Source: Streptomyces griseosporeus (lineage in GTDB: Bacteria; Actinomycetota; Actinomycetes; Streptomycetales; Streptomycetaceae). From it: DNA of 64,000 nucleotides. Below are positions 17,133 to 25,002 of this stretch, piece by piece. How positions within the stretch are numbered: the stretch's first letter is position 1; each line of letters opens with the position of its first letter. The stretch spans positions 248,001 through 312,000 of the forward strand of contig NZ_BNBR01000003.1 in the NCBI RefSeq assembly GCF_014656055.1, read 5' to 3'. The notes beneath the pieces are model-generated. The model was not told the DNA's origin. It made no database searches and saw only the letters and a program-made list of their open reading frames with translations. The position numbers were made by a program, and so were the translations under genes.

Positions 17133-19328
17133 CTACTCCTCGGACGAGAGTGCGACTTCGGCCGCCGCCTCGGGCCCCTGTTCGAGCAGGACGCCGAAGC
17201 CGGACTCGTTCAGAACGGGAACCTTCAGCTGCATCGCCTTGTCGTACTTCGATCCGGGGTTGTCACCCACCACGACGAACGAGGTCTTCTTGGAGACCGA
17301 ACCGGTCACCTTCGCGCCCCTGGTCTGGAGCGCCTCCTTGGCGCCGTCCCGGGTGTAGTTCTCCAGCGTGCCGGTGACGACGACCGTGAGGCCCTCCAGC
17401 GGGCGGGGGCCCTCGTCCTCGCCGGTGGACTCCTCCTCCATGCGCACGCCCGCGGCCCGCCACTTGCGCAGGATCTCCTGGTGCCACTCCTCGGCGAACC
17501 ACTCCTTGAGCGAGGCGGCGATGATCGGGCCGACGCCCTCGGTGTTCGCCAACTCCTCCTCGCTCGCCTGCTCGATGCGGTCGATGGAGCGGAACTCCCG
17601 GGCCAGCGCCTCGGCGGCGACCGGTCCCACGTGCCGGATCGACAGACCGGTCAGGACCCGGGCGAGCGGGCGCGTCTTGGCCGCCTGGATGTTCTCCAGC
17701 ATGGCGAGGGCGTTCTTGCGCGGGCCGCCCTCCTTGTTGGCGAAGATGAGGGCGGTCTTCTCCTCGCCGGTCTCCGGGTCTCGCTTGGGCAGACCGCTGT
17801 CCTGGTCGAGGACGTACGCCCGGATGGGCAGCAGTCGCTCGATGCCGAGGTCGAACAGGTCGCCCTCGTCCTTCAGCGGCGGCTCCTCTGGCTCCAGCGG
17901 CTTGGTGAGCGCGGCCGCCGCCACATAGCCGAAGTGCTCGATGTCGAAGGCCTTGCGGCCCGCGAGGTAGAACAGCCGCTCCCGCAACTGGGCGGGGCAG
18001 GTGCGGGCGTTCGGGCAGCGCAGGTCGACGTCGCCCTCCTTCATCGGCCTGAGCGGCGTACCGCACTCGGGGCACTCGTCCGGCATCACGAACTCGCGCT
18101 CGCTGCCGTCGCGCAGGTCGACGACCGGGCCGAGGATCTCCGGGATGACGTCACCGGCCTTGCGCAGCACCACGGTGTCGCCGATGAGGACGCCCTTGGC
18201 CTTGACCACGTCCTGGTTGTGCAGTGTGGCGAACTCGACCTCCGAACCGGCCACGGTCACCGGCTCGACCTGCGCGTACGGCGTGACGCGGCCGGTGCGG
18301 CCCACGCCCACGCGGATGTTGACCAGTTTGGTGTTGACCTCCTCCGGCGCGTACTTGTACGCGATGGCCCAGCGCGGGGCGCGGGAGGTGGAGCCGAGCC
18401 GGCCCTGGAGCGGGATCTCGTCCAGCTTGACGACCACGCCGTCGATCTCGTGCTCCACGGAGTGGCGGTTCTCGCCGTAGTAGGCGATGAACTCCCGTAC
18501 GCCGTCGAGGCCGTCGACGACGCGGGCGTGCGGGGAGGTGGGCAGGCCCCAGGTCTTCAGCAGGTCGTAGGCCTGGGAGAGCCGGGTCATGCCCTTGTAG
18601 CCCTCCAGGGCGCCGATGCCGTGGACCACCATGTGCAGCGGGCGGGTGGCGGTGACGCGCGGGTCCTTCTGGCGCAGCGATCCGGCCGCCGCGTTGCGCG
18701 GGTTGGCGAACGGCTTGTCACCGGCCGCGACCAGGCGGGCGTTCAGCTCCTCGAACTTCTCGCCCGGGAAGTAGACCTCGCCGCGGATCTCCACGAGGTC
18801 GGGCACCTCGTCGCCGTCGAGGCGGTCCGGGATCTCCGCGATCGTGCGGACGTTGGGGGTGATGTCCTCGCCGGTGCGGCCGTCGCCGCGGGTGGCGGCG
18901 CGGGTGAGGCGGCCGCGTTCGTAGGTGAGGTTGACCGCGAGGCCGTCGACCTTCAGCTCGCACAGGAAGTGGAACTCCTGGTCGCCCAGCTCGCGGTGGA
19001 TGCGGTCGGCCCAGGCGGCCAGTTCCTCGTCGTTGAAGGTGTTGTCGAGCGACAGCATCCGCTGGCGGTGCTCCACCGCCGTGAACTCCGTCGCGTAGGA
19101 CCCCGCGACCTTCTGGGTCGGCGAGTCCGGCGTCCGCAGCTCCGGATACTCCTCCTCCAGCGCCTCCAGAGTCTTCAGGAGCTTGTCGAACTCCGCGTCG
19201 CTGATGACGGGAGCGTCCTTCACGTAGTACCGGAAGCGGTGCTCCTCGATCTGCTCCGCCAGCCGCGCGTGCTTCTCCCGTGCCTCGGCGGGCACCGTCG
19301 TCGTCTCCGCTTGCTTGTCGCCGGCCAC
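17133..19328 (-). CDS. ligA: NAD-dependent DNA ligase
   Basis: 731 residues from GTG 19328, with GGGAGGACAA upstream. The order is complete: Ia helix (EEHRFRYYVKDAP, NMN-binding Tyr), adenylation site ELKVDGLAVNLTYERG (Lys nucleophile), OB fold, four-Cys zinc motif (CPECGTPL...CPNARTCPAQL), helix-hairpin-helix block around EGVGPIIAASLKEW, and a C-terminal BRCT domain (LEGLTVVVTGTLENYTRDGA). It seals nicks in replication and repair using NAD. It is slightly longer than E. coli LigA because of a charged insert near residue 510. It starts 15 nt after the MetE-like gene, probably in one operon. Confidence 0.98.
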   Translation of the reverse strand: MAGDKQAETTTVPAEAREKHARLAEQIEEHRFRYYVKDAPVISDAEFDKLLKTLEALEEEYPELRTPDSPTQKVAGSYATEFTAVEHRQRMLSLDNTFNDEELAAWADRIHRELGDQEFHFLCELKVDGLAVNLTYERGRLTRAATRGDGRTGEDITPNVRTIAEIPDRLDGDEVPDLVEIRGEVYFPGEKFEELNARLVAAGDKPFANPRNAAAGSLRQKDPRVTATRPLHMVVHGIGALEGYKGMTRLSQAYDLLKTWGLPTSPHARVVDGLDGVREFIAYYGENRHSVEHEIDGVVVKLDEIPLQGRLGSTSRAPRWAIAYKYAPEEVNTKLVNIRVGVGRTGRVTPYAQVEPVTVAGSEVEFATLHNQDVVKAKGVLIGDTVVLRKAGDVIPEILGPVVDLRDGSEREFVMPDECPECGTPLRPMKEGDVDLRCPNARTCPAQLRERLFYLAGRKAFDIEHFGYVAAAALTKPLEPEEPPLKDEGDLFDLGIERLLPIRAYVLDQDSGLPKRDPETGEEKTALIFANKEGGPRKNALAMLENIQAAKTRPLARVLTGLSIRHVGPVAAEALAREFRSIDRIEQASEEELANTEGVGPIIAASLKEWFAEEWHQEILRKWRAAGVRMEEESTGEDEGPRPLEGLTVVVTGTLENYTRDGAKEALQTRGAKVTGSVSKKTSFVVVGDNPGSKYDKAMQLKVPVLNESGFGVLLEQGPEAAAEVALSSEE

Positions 19329-19343
19329 CGTGTTGTCCTCCCG

Positions 19344-20351
19344 TTACTCTGGGTTGTCTGCGAGGGATCTCGCCGCCCGGGCGCAGTGGGCGAGCGCCTG
19401 GCGTGCGTACCCGGGGGATGCGCCCGCGAGGCCGCATGCCGGGGTGATCGTCACCGCCTGGGCGAGCAGCCCAGGACGTAGCCCCAGCCTGCGCCACAAC
19501 GTCCTGACACCCATGACGCTACCGGCAGGGTCTGACAACGGGCCGTCCGTGCCGGGGACGACACCGGCGAAGAGCCGGGTACCCGCTTCCACGGCCTCCC
19601 CGATCGCCTCGTCGTCACGCTCGGTGAGCAGCGAGAAGTCGAAGGAGACGGCCGCCGCGCCCGCCCGGCGCAGCAGCGCGAACGGCACGTCGGGGGCGCA
19701 GGAGTGGACGACGACGGGTCCGCCGTCGTGCACCCCGATCACGTCCCGCAGCGTGGCCTCGACGAGCTGCCGGTCGACGGCGCGGTGGGTGCGGTAGCCG
19801 CTGGCGGTCCGCACCTGCCCGCGCAGCACGGCGGTGAGGGAGGGCTCGTCGAGCTGGAGGACGACCTGGGCGCCGGGGACGCGGCGGCGCACCTCCGCCA
19901 GGTGCAGCCGCAGCCCCTCGGCGAGGGAGGCGGCGAGGTCACGGCAGGCGCCGGGGTCGGAGAGGGCGGCCTCGCCGTTCTTCAGCTCCAGGCCCGCCGC
20001 GAGCGTCCAGGGGCCGACGGCCTGGACCTTGAGCTGCCCCTCCCAGCCCTGGGTGAACTCCTCCAGGGCGTCCAGGTCCTCCCCCAGCCAGGAGCGGGCC
20101 CGCTTGGTGTCGCGGCCCGGCCGGTCGCCGATGCGCCAGCCGCTGGGCTCCACGCGCGCGTACAGCTCGACGAGCATCCCCGCCGTGCGCCCGATCATGT
20201 CGGCGCCGGGTCCGCGCGCGGGCAGCTCGGGCAGGAACGGGAAGTCCTCGAAGGAACCGGTGGCCGTCTTGGCGGCCTCCCGGGCGTCGCCCCCGGGCAG
20301 GGAGCCGACGCCGGTGGCCGCGCCGAAGCTGAACTGGGTGTTGTCGCTCAC
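19344..20351 (-). CDS. MetE C-terminal-like (cobalamin-independent methionine synthase family) protein
   Basis: 335 residues, about the size of the catalytic half of MetE alone. Starting motif is GAATGVGSLPGGDAREA. It has the strand VVLQLDEPSL, the zinc-type HSCAPDVPFALLRRAG (His and Cys ligands), and the last-strand Cys in TITPACGLAGASPGYARQAL. The folate-binding N-terminal half of MetE is missing, as in the short UROD/MetE-like proteins of actinobacteria. It may transfer a methyl group from a different donor, or have another thiol alkyltransferase role. It lies between ligA and an SDR gene in a same-strand cluster. Confidence 0.88.
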   Translation of the reverse strand: MSDNTQFSFGAATGVGSLPGGDAREAAKTATGSFEDFPFLPELPARGPGADMIGRTAGMLVELYARVEPSGWRIGDRPGRDTKRARSWLGEDLDALEEFTQGWEGQLKVQAVGPWTLAAGLELKNGEAALSDPGACRDLAASLAEGLRLHLAEVRRRVPGAQVVLQLDEPSLTAVLRGQVRTASGYRTHRAVDRQLVEATLRDVIGVHDGGPVVVHSCAPDVPFALLRRAGAAAVSFDFSLLTERDDEAIGEAVEAGTRLFAGVVPGTDGPLSDPAGSVMGVRTLWRRLGLRPGLLAQAVTITPACGLAGASPGYARQALAHCARAARSLADNPE

Positions 20352-20383
20352 CCGGGAAGCCTACGGAATGCCCGGCCCGGGTT

Positions 20384-21073
20384 TCACCGGCCCGGCCGCA
20401 CCGTGAGGTCGTTGACCTCCGCGTCCCGGGGCAAGTCGAGGGCCATGAGGATCGTCGTGGCGACCGACTCGGGGTCGATCCACTGCTCCGGGTCGTACTC
20501 CCTGCCCTCCTGCTGGTGCACCTTGGCCTGCATGGGGCTGGCGGTGCGGCCGGGGTAGACGGAGGTGACGCGGACGCCGTTGGCGTGCTCCTCGTGGCGC
20601 AGGGAGTCGGCGAGGGCCTTCAGGCCGTGCTTGGAGGCGGCGTACGCGGACCACTCGGCGTGGGCGTTGAGTCCGGCGCCGGAGTTCACGAAGATCACGT
20701 GGCCGCGGGCGGCGCGCAGCTGCGGCAGGAAGTGCCGGGTCAGCTCGGCGGGCGCGACGAGGTTGACGTTCAGCTGGTGGTGCCAGGTCTTCGGGGTGAG
20801 GTCGCCGATCTTGCCGAGGTCGACGACGCCCGCGATGTGCAGCAGGGAGTCCACCCGGTCCGGGAGCGACTGGTGGGAGAAGGCCCAGCTCAGCCGGTCG
20901 GGGTCGGCGAGGTCGCCGACCAGGGTGCGCGCCCCGGGGAACTCGGTGGCCAGTTCCTTGGCGCGGCCCGCGTCGCGCGCGTGCAGGACGAGGTCGTCCC
21001 CGCGCGCGTGCAGGCGGCGGGCGACGGCCGCGCCGATGCCGGATCCGGCCCCGGTGATCACATGTGTAGCCAT
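20384..21073 (-). CDS. Short-chain dehydrogenase/reductase
   Basis: 229 residues from ATG 21073; an ATG at 21082 would add MAG, and neither has an obvious ribosome site. Rossmann motif is VITGAGSGIGAAVARRL; the catalytic Ser is in FVNSGAG and the YxxxK motif in WSAYAASKHGLKALAD, followed by VRVTSVYPGRTASPMQ. It is a classical SDR, NAD(P)H-dependent. The substrate is unknown. It lies 33 nt upstream of the MetE-like gene and 27 nt downstream of the LOG gene, so operon membership is likely. Confidence 0.92.
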   Translation of the reverse strand: MATHVITGAGSGIGAAVARRLHARGDDLVLHARDAGRAKELATEFPGARTLVGDLADPDRLSWAFSHQSLPDRVDSLLHIAGVVDLGKIGDLTPKTWHHQLNVNLVAPAELTRHFLPQLRAARGHVIFVNSGAGLNAHAEWSAYAASKHGLKALADSLRHEEHANGVRVTSVYPGRTASPMQAKVHQQEGREYDPEQWIDPESVATTILMALDLPRDAEVNDLTVRPGR

Positions 21074-21099
21074 GCCCGCCATGGTCGCATCACGCCGGA

Positions 21100-21639
21100 T
21101 CAGACGATGCCCTGGCTCTCCTCCAGGTAGGCCAGCGCCCCGACCGGCTCCTCGGCGAAGAAGACCAGCTCGCTCAGCGGGCGCGGCAGGAAGCCCTCGT
21201 CCTCCATGCGCCGGAACTGCTCCTTGAGGCCGTCGTAGAAGCCCGCGGTGTTGAGCAGCACCACCGGCTTGTCGGTGTGCCCGTGCTTCTTCAGCTCCAG
21301 GATCTCGGTCGCCTCGTCGAGGGTGCCGGTCCCGCCGACCATGATCACCACCGCGTCGGCCTTCTCCAGCAGCAGCCGCTTGCGCTCGGCGAGGTCGCGG
21401 GCGACGACCATCTCGTCGGCGCCGTGGCGCACCTTGGCCGACAGGAACTCCACGGACACCCCGCACAGCCGGCCGCCGGCCTCCTGCACGCCGTCGGCGA
21501 CCACCTTCATCAGACCGACGTCCGAGCCGCCCCACACCAGCGTGTGGCCGCCCTTGCCGAGGAGTTCGGCGAACTCGCGGGCGGGCCGGGTGTAGCGGTC
21601 GTCGAGGTCGGCGGCGGAGAGGAAGACACAGATACGCAT
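21100..21639 (-). CDS. LOG-family Rossmann-fold protein (TIGR00730; cytokinin riboside phosphate phosphoribohydrolase-like)
   Basis: 179 residues. The family signature is present as MVGGTGTLDEATEI (usual form PGGxGTxxE, so the Pro is Val here) with the preceding MVVARDLAERKRLLLEKADA helix. LOG proteins cleave nucleoside 5'-monophosphates such as AMP or cytokinin ribotides to base and ribose-5-phosphate. In Streptomyces the physiological role is not established. It is probably the first gene of the LOG-SDR-MetE-like-ligA run. Confidence 0.9.
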   Translation of the reverse strand: MRICVFLSAADLDDRYTRPAREFAELLGKGGHTLVWGGSDVGLMKVVADGVQEAGGRLCGVSVEFLSAKVRHGADEMVVARDLAERKRLLLEKADAVVIMVGGTGTLDEATEILELKKHGHTDKPVVLLNTAGFYDGLKEQFRRMEDEGFLPRPLSELVFFAEEPVGALAYLEESQGIV

Positions 21640-21689
21640 GGCGCCACCGTACGCGGGAAGAACGCGCGCCCGGAAAACGCTGTCCGGTC

Positions 21690-22013
21690 ATGGCCAAGGG
21701 ACACACGATCACCATCGAAGAAGGCGACCTGCACGTGCGCGTGGTGCACGACGGGCGGGTCCTGGCGGAGAGCGACCGGCCGCTCGTGCTGCGCGAGACG
21801 GGCTGTCCGGTCCGCTACTACCTGCCCGCCGAGGACGTCCGTCTCGACCTGCTGACCCCCTCCGACACCCACACCCACTGCCCGTTCAAGGGGACGGCGT
21901 CCTACTGGTCGCTGCCGGGCGCGCCGGACCTGGTCTGGTCGTATCCCGATCCGAAGCCGGACGTGGCGGCGATCAAGGGTCACCTGTGCTTCTACGACGT
22001 CGAAGTGTCGTGA
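21690..22013 (+). CDS. DUF427 domain protein
   Basis: 107 residues, MAKGHTITIEEGDLHVRVVH at the start. It is a single all-beta DUF427 domain with the usual HTHCPFKGTASYWSL core and the YPDPKPDVAAIKGHLCFYDV end. The biochemical function is not known; structures of relatives show a small barrel. It is divergent from the LOG gene by 50 bp and 37 nt upstream of the hydrolase on the same strand. Confidence 0.9.
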   Translation: MAKGHTITIEEGDLHVRVVHDGRVLAESDRPLVLRETGCPVRYYLPAEDVRLDLLTPSDTHTHCPFKGTASYWSLPGAPDLVWSYPDPKPDVAAIKGHLCFYDVEVS

Positions 22014-22050
22014 CCGGTGAACCCCGTCTCCTGCGGCAGTCTGCTCTGCC

Positions 22051-22833
22051 ATGGAGAAGAAGACGGTTTCGCGCGACGGTACGTCCCTCGCGTACGACGT
22101 GACCGGTCAGGGGCCCGCCGTGATCCTGGTGAGCGGCGCCATGTCCACCGGGGGCACGGTGGCCCCGCTGGCCCACCGGCTCTCCGGCCAGTGCACGGCC
22201 GTGGTGTACGACCGCCGCGGCCGCGGTGAGAGCGGCGACACGGCCCCCTACGCCGTGGAGCGTGAGGTCGAGGACCTGGCGGCGCTGATCGAGGCGGTGG
22301 GCGGCGACGCGGCGCTGTTCGGGGTCTCCTCGGGCGGCGCCCTGGTCCTGCGGGCGGCGGCGAGCGGGGTGCCGGTGCGCCGCGTCGCCGTCTACGAGGT
22401 GCCGTACGCCGACCATCTGGCGGGCGGCGCCGAGCAGCACGCGCGGTACACGGAGGACCTCCGTGAGGCGCTCGGCGAGGGGCGGCGCGGGGACGCGGTG
22501 GAGCTGTTCCTGCGGCTGACCGGGCTCGGCGAGGAGATGATCCGCGGGGCCCGCCAGTCCCCGATGTGGGCGGGCATGGAGACGATCGCGCCGAGCCTCG
22601 CCTACGACAACGCCGTCATGGGCGACGGCCTGGTCCCCCGCGAGCTGCTGGCCGCGGTCGAGGTGCCCGTGCTGTCGGTGGGGGGCGGGGCGAGCCCGCA
22701 GTGGATGCTGCGGGCGGCCCGGGACATCGCCGAGGCGGTGCCCCGGGGCACGTTCCGCGAGCTGGAGGGCCAGACCCACATGGTGGAGCCGGAGGTGCTG
22801 GGGCCGGTGCTGGCCGAGTTCGTCACGGGCTGA
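22051..22833 (+). CDS. Alpha/beta hydrolase
   Basis: 260 residues. It has the nucleophile elbow GVSSGGAL (Ser about residue 94), the oxyanion region VILVSGAMSTGG, the YDRRGRGESGD strand-loop, and a C-terminal acid/base pair around LSVGGGASPQ and GQTHMVEPE. It resembles the small esterase/haloperoxidase-like hydrolases common in Streptomyces. The substrate is not predictable. It is probably co-transcribed with the DUF427 gene and converges on mnmA, 21 nt away. Confidence 0.9.
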   Translation: MEKKTVSRDGTSLAYDVTGQGPAVILVSGAMSTGGTVAPLAHRLSGQCTAVVYDRRGRGESGDTAPYAVEREVEDLAALIEAVGGDAALFGVSSGGALVLRAAASGVPVRRVAVYEVPYADHLAGGAEQHARYTEDLREALGEGRRGDAVELFLRLTGLGEEMIRGARQSPMWAGMETIAPSLAYDNAVMGDGLVPRELLAAVEVPVLSVGGGASPQWMLRAARDIAEAVPRGTFRELEGQTHMVEPEVLGPVLAEFVTG

Positions 22834-22854
22834 GCCGGCGGGGCGGGGAGCGGG

Positions 22855-23988
22855 TCAGACGGTCGCGGCCGTCTTCGCGCGCGTGGTCGAGGCGATCGTC
22901 GCCGAGCCGACCACGCGCGTGCCGTCGTACAGCACGATCGCCTGGCCGGGGGCGACGCCGCGGACCGGCTCGGTGAAGGTGACCCGCAGCTCGCCGTCGA
23001 CGAGTTCCGCGGTCACCTCGGTCTCGCCGCCGTGGGCGCGCAGCTGGGCGGTGTAGGTGCCGGGCCCGGTGGGGGCGGCACCGCACCAGCGGGGGCGGAT
23101 CGCGGTGAGCGCGGTGACGTCGAGGGCCTCGGCGGGGCCGACGGTGACGGTGTTGTTCACCGGGGAGATGTCGAGGACGTAGCGCGGCTTGCCGTCGGCG
23201 GCCGGGGTGCCGATGCGCAGGCCCTTGCGCTGGCCGATGGTGAAGCCGTACGCGCCCTCGTGGGTGCCGACCTTGTTGCCCGCCTCGTCGACGATGTCGC
23301 CCTCGGCCTTGCCGAGCCGGCGGGCCAGGAAGCCCTGGGTGTCGCCGTCGGCGATGAAGCAGATGTCGTGCGAGTCCGGCTTCTTGGCGACGGCGAGGCC
23401 GCGGCGCTCGGCCTCGGCTCGGATCTCCTCCTTGGTGGTGATGGTGTCACCGAGCGGGAAGAGCGCGTGGGCGAGCTGCTGCTCGTCCAGGACGCCGAGC
23501 ACGTACGACTGGTCCTTGGCGAGGTCGGAGGCGCGGTGCAGCTCGCGGCCGCCGTCGGGCAGGGTGACGATCTTCGCGTAGTGGCCGGTGCAGACGGCGT
23601 CGAAGCCGAGCGCGAGGGCCTTGTCGAGCAGCGCCGCGAACTTGATCTTCTCGTTGCAGCGCAGGCACGGGTTGGGGGTGCGGCCCGCCTCGTACTCGGC
23701 GACGAAGTCCTCGACGACGTCCTCGCGGAAGCGGTCGGCGAGGTCCCACACATAGAACGGGATACCGATGACGTCCGCGGCGCGGCGGGCGTCGCGGGAG
23801 TCCTCGATGGTGCAGCAGCCCCGCGCGCCCGTGCGGAACGACTGCGGGTTCGCGGAGAGCGCCAGGTGGACGCCGGTCACGTCGTGGCCCGCTTCGGCCG
23901 CGCGTGCGGCGGCGACGGCGGAGTCGACCCCGCCGGACATGGCGGCGAGGACGCGGAGGGGGCGGGAGCGCTGCGGGGTGTCAGTCAT
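22855..23988 (-). CDS. mnmA: tRNA-specific 2-thiouridylase
   Basis: 377 residues from ATG 23988, with GGAAGGG 5 nt upstream. It has the PP-loop RVLAAMSGGVDSAVAAARA, two conserved cysteines (RTPNPCLRCNEKIKF and DSHDICFIADGDTQGFL), and the C-terminal beta barrels (FTIGQRKGLRIG, VRGVAPGQAIVLYDG). It adds sulfur to U34 of tRNA(Lys/Glu/Gln), receiving persulfide sulfur from a cysteine desulfurase. A cysteine desulfurase gene lies 1 kb upstream on the same strand, separated by an oppositely oriented amidase gene and a riboswitch. Confidence 0.97.
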   Translation of the reverse strand: MTDTPQRSRPLRVLAAMSGGVDSAVAAARAAEAGHDVTGVHLALSANPQSFRTGARGCCTIEDSRDARRAADVIGIPFYVWDLADRFREDVVEDFVAEYEAGRTPNPCLRCNEKIKFAALLDKALALGFDAVCTGHYAKIVTLPDGGRELHRASDLAKDQSYVLGVLDEQQLAHALFPLGDTITTKEEIRAEAERRGLAVAKKPDSHDICFIADGDTQGFLARRLGKAEGDIVDEAGNKVGTHEGAYGFTIGQRKGLRIGTPAADGKPRYVLDISPVNNTVTVGPAEALDVTALTAIRPRWCGAAPTGPGTYTAQLRAHGGETEVTAELVDGELRVTFTEPVRGVAPGQAIVLYDGTRVVGSATIASTTRAKTAATV

Positions 23989-24048
23989 AACCCTTCCAGG
24001 GTACGGGGGCGCGGGAACCGGATCCCGCGGATATGCGTTGTCGATCAC

Positions 24049-24753
24049 ATGGGGGATGCGAAGGGCGAGGCGGACCGGCGGATCGGGCGGCGGGCCCTGC
24101 TCATCGGCGGCGCGGCGGCCGCGGTGGGCACGGCGGTGCTGGCCCGCGACGAGCTGGCCCATCTGTGGTGGCGGCTGCCGGGGGTGGAGAAGCCGCGGGT
24201 GGCGGGCGCGGTCGACTTCCGGGGCGCGCGCTGGGTGGCGGCGTCGACGGCGAACTACCGGCGCGCGGACCGGCCGGACGACTACGGGATCGACCGGGTC
24301 GTCATCCATGTCACCCAGGGCAGCCGGGCCAGCGCGGTGAAGGCCTTCCAGGACCCGGGGCACAAGGCGGCGGCGCACTACATCGTCGGCCAGGACGGCC
24401 GGATCACGCAGATGATCCGCGAGCTGGACGTGGCGTTCCACGCGGGCAACCGGGAGTACAACGAGCACAGTGTGGGGATCGAGCACGAGGGATTCGTGGA
24501 CCGCCCGCAGGACTTCACGGCGGCGATGTACGCCGCTTCGGCGCGGCTGACGGCCGGGATCTGCCGGCGGTACGGCATACCCGTCGACCGGGACCACGTC
24601 ATCGGGCATGTGGAGGTGCCGGGGACGGACCACACCGACCCGGGGCCGCACTGGGACTGGGACCGGTACATGGGGCTGGTGCGACGGGAGTACACGGCCG
24701 CGGAGAACGCCGCGAAGAACCCGGCGAAGAATGCGGAGAAAAATCAAGAATAG
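24049..24753 (+). CDS. Peptidoglycan-recognition-type N-acetylmuramoyl-L-alanine amidase, Tat-exported
   Basis: 234 residues from ATG 24049. The N-terminus MGDAKGEADRRIGRRALLIG carries a twin-arginine-like motif with a short hydrophobic core, so Tat export is likely. The Amidase_2/PGRP domain covers about residues 70-220: zinc ligands in VIHVTQGS, KAAAHYIVGQDG and DPGPHWDWDRYM, plus HVIGHVEVPG. It should cut the bond between MurNAc and the stem peptide outside the cell. The Lys/Asn-rich end (AAKNPAKNAEKNQE) is unusual. The gene splits the mnmA and cysteine desulfurase pair and points toward the TPP riboswitch. Confidence 0.92.
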   Translation: MGDAKGEADRRIGRRALLIGGAAAAVGTAVLARDELAHLWWRLPGVEKPRVAGAVDFRGARWVAASTANYRRADRPDDYGIDRVVIHVTQGSRASAVKAFQDPGHKAAAHYIVGQDGRITQMIRELDVAFHAGNREYNEHSVGIEHEGFVDRPQDFTAAMYAASARLTAGICRRYGIPVDRDHVIGHVEVPGTDHTDPGPHWDWDRYMGLVRREYTAAENAAKNPAKNAEKNQE

Positions 24754-24780
24754 GCCTCTTCCGTCCGGAATCAGGCGTTC

Positions 24781-24786
24781 TATCCT
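24781..24786 (+). promoter_or_regulatory. Possible -10 box of the TPP riboswitch transcript
   Basis: TATCCT lies 6-7 nt before 24792, just where the riboswitch closing stem begins, so transcription would start almost at the aptamer. A matching -35 element is weak (TTCCGT, 24759-24764). This implies an RNA independent of the amidase gene. Confidence 0.4.
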
Positions 24787-24790
24787 GGAT

Positions 24791-24978
24791 GCAAGACCTA
24801 CGGGATGAGTGAGGGAGTCCGAGCGGCGTAGCCGACTCTGGCGCGAAACCTGCGTTTCCGCCGGTGCCGACGTCGACGGTCGGGCTGAGAGGCCGGAAGG
24901 CAGCTGCCGGAAGGCGACCCCCAGAACCTGATCCGGACCATACCGGCGAAGGGAACCCGTCTCGTAGGTCGCTTTTTT
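24791..24978 (+). promoter_or_regulatory. TPP riboswitch whose closing stem runs straight into a U-run; no sense gene downstream
   Basis: The conserved TPP (THI element) blocks are on the plus strand: CTGAGA at 24885-24890, and GAACCTGATCCGG from 24924 followed by CCGGCGAAGGGA (24943-24954). GGGAGTCC (24813-24820) pairs with GACCCC (24916-24921) as helix P2, and P3 is enlarged by about 60 nt. The loop reads GGACCATACC instead of the usual GGnUAAUnCC. The closing stem GACCTACG (24795-24802) pairs with 24963-24970 and is followed at once by GC and six T (24973-24978), so ligand-stabilised P1 could itself be a terminator. The next gene downstream is on the other strand (cysteine desulfurase, stop at 25003); readthrough would be antisense to it. 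Confidence 0.9.
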
Positions 24979-25002
24979 GTGCCCTCCGGGCGCTCAGCCG
25001 GC

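Noticed and set aside
22855..24747. A long minus-strand frame that would fuse mnmA to a 250-residue N-terminal extension
   Set aside because: The extension is antisense to the amidase gene, and the mnmA start at 23988 has a good ribosome site and the family's normal N-terminus.
24789..24812. A 7-residue open frame (MQDLRDE) at the start of the TPP element
   Set aside because: It lies within the closing stem and has no ribosome site; the presumed transcription start falls inside it. Probably chance.
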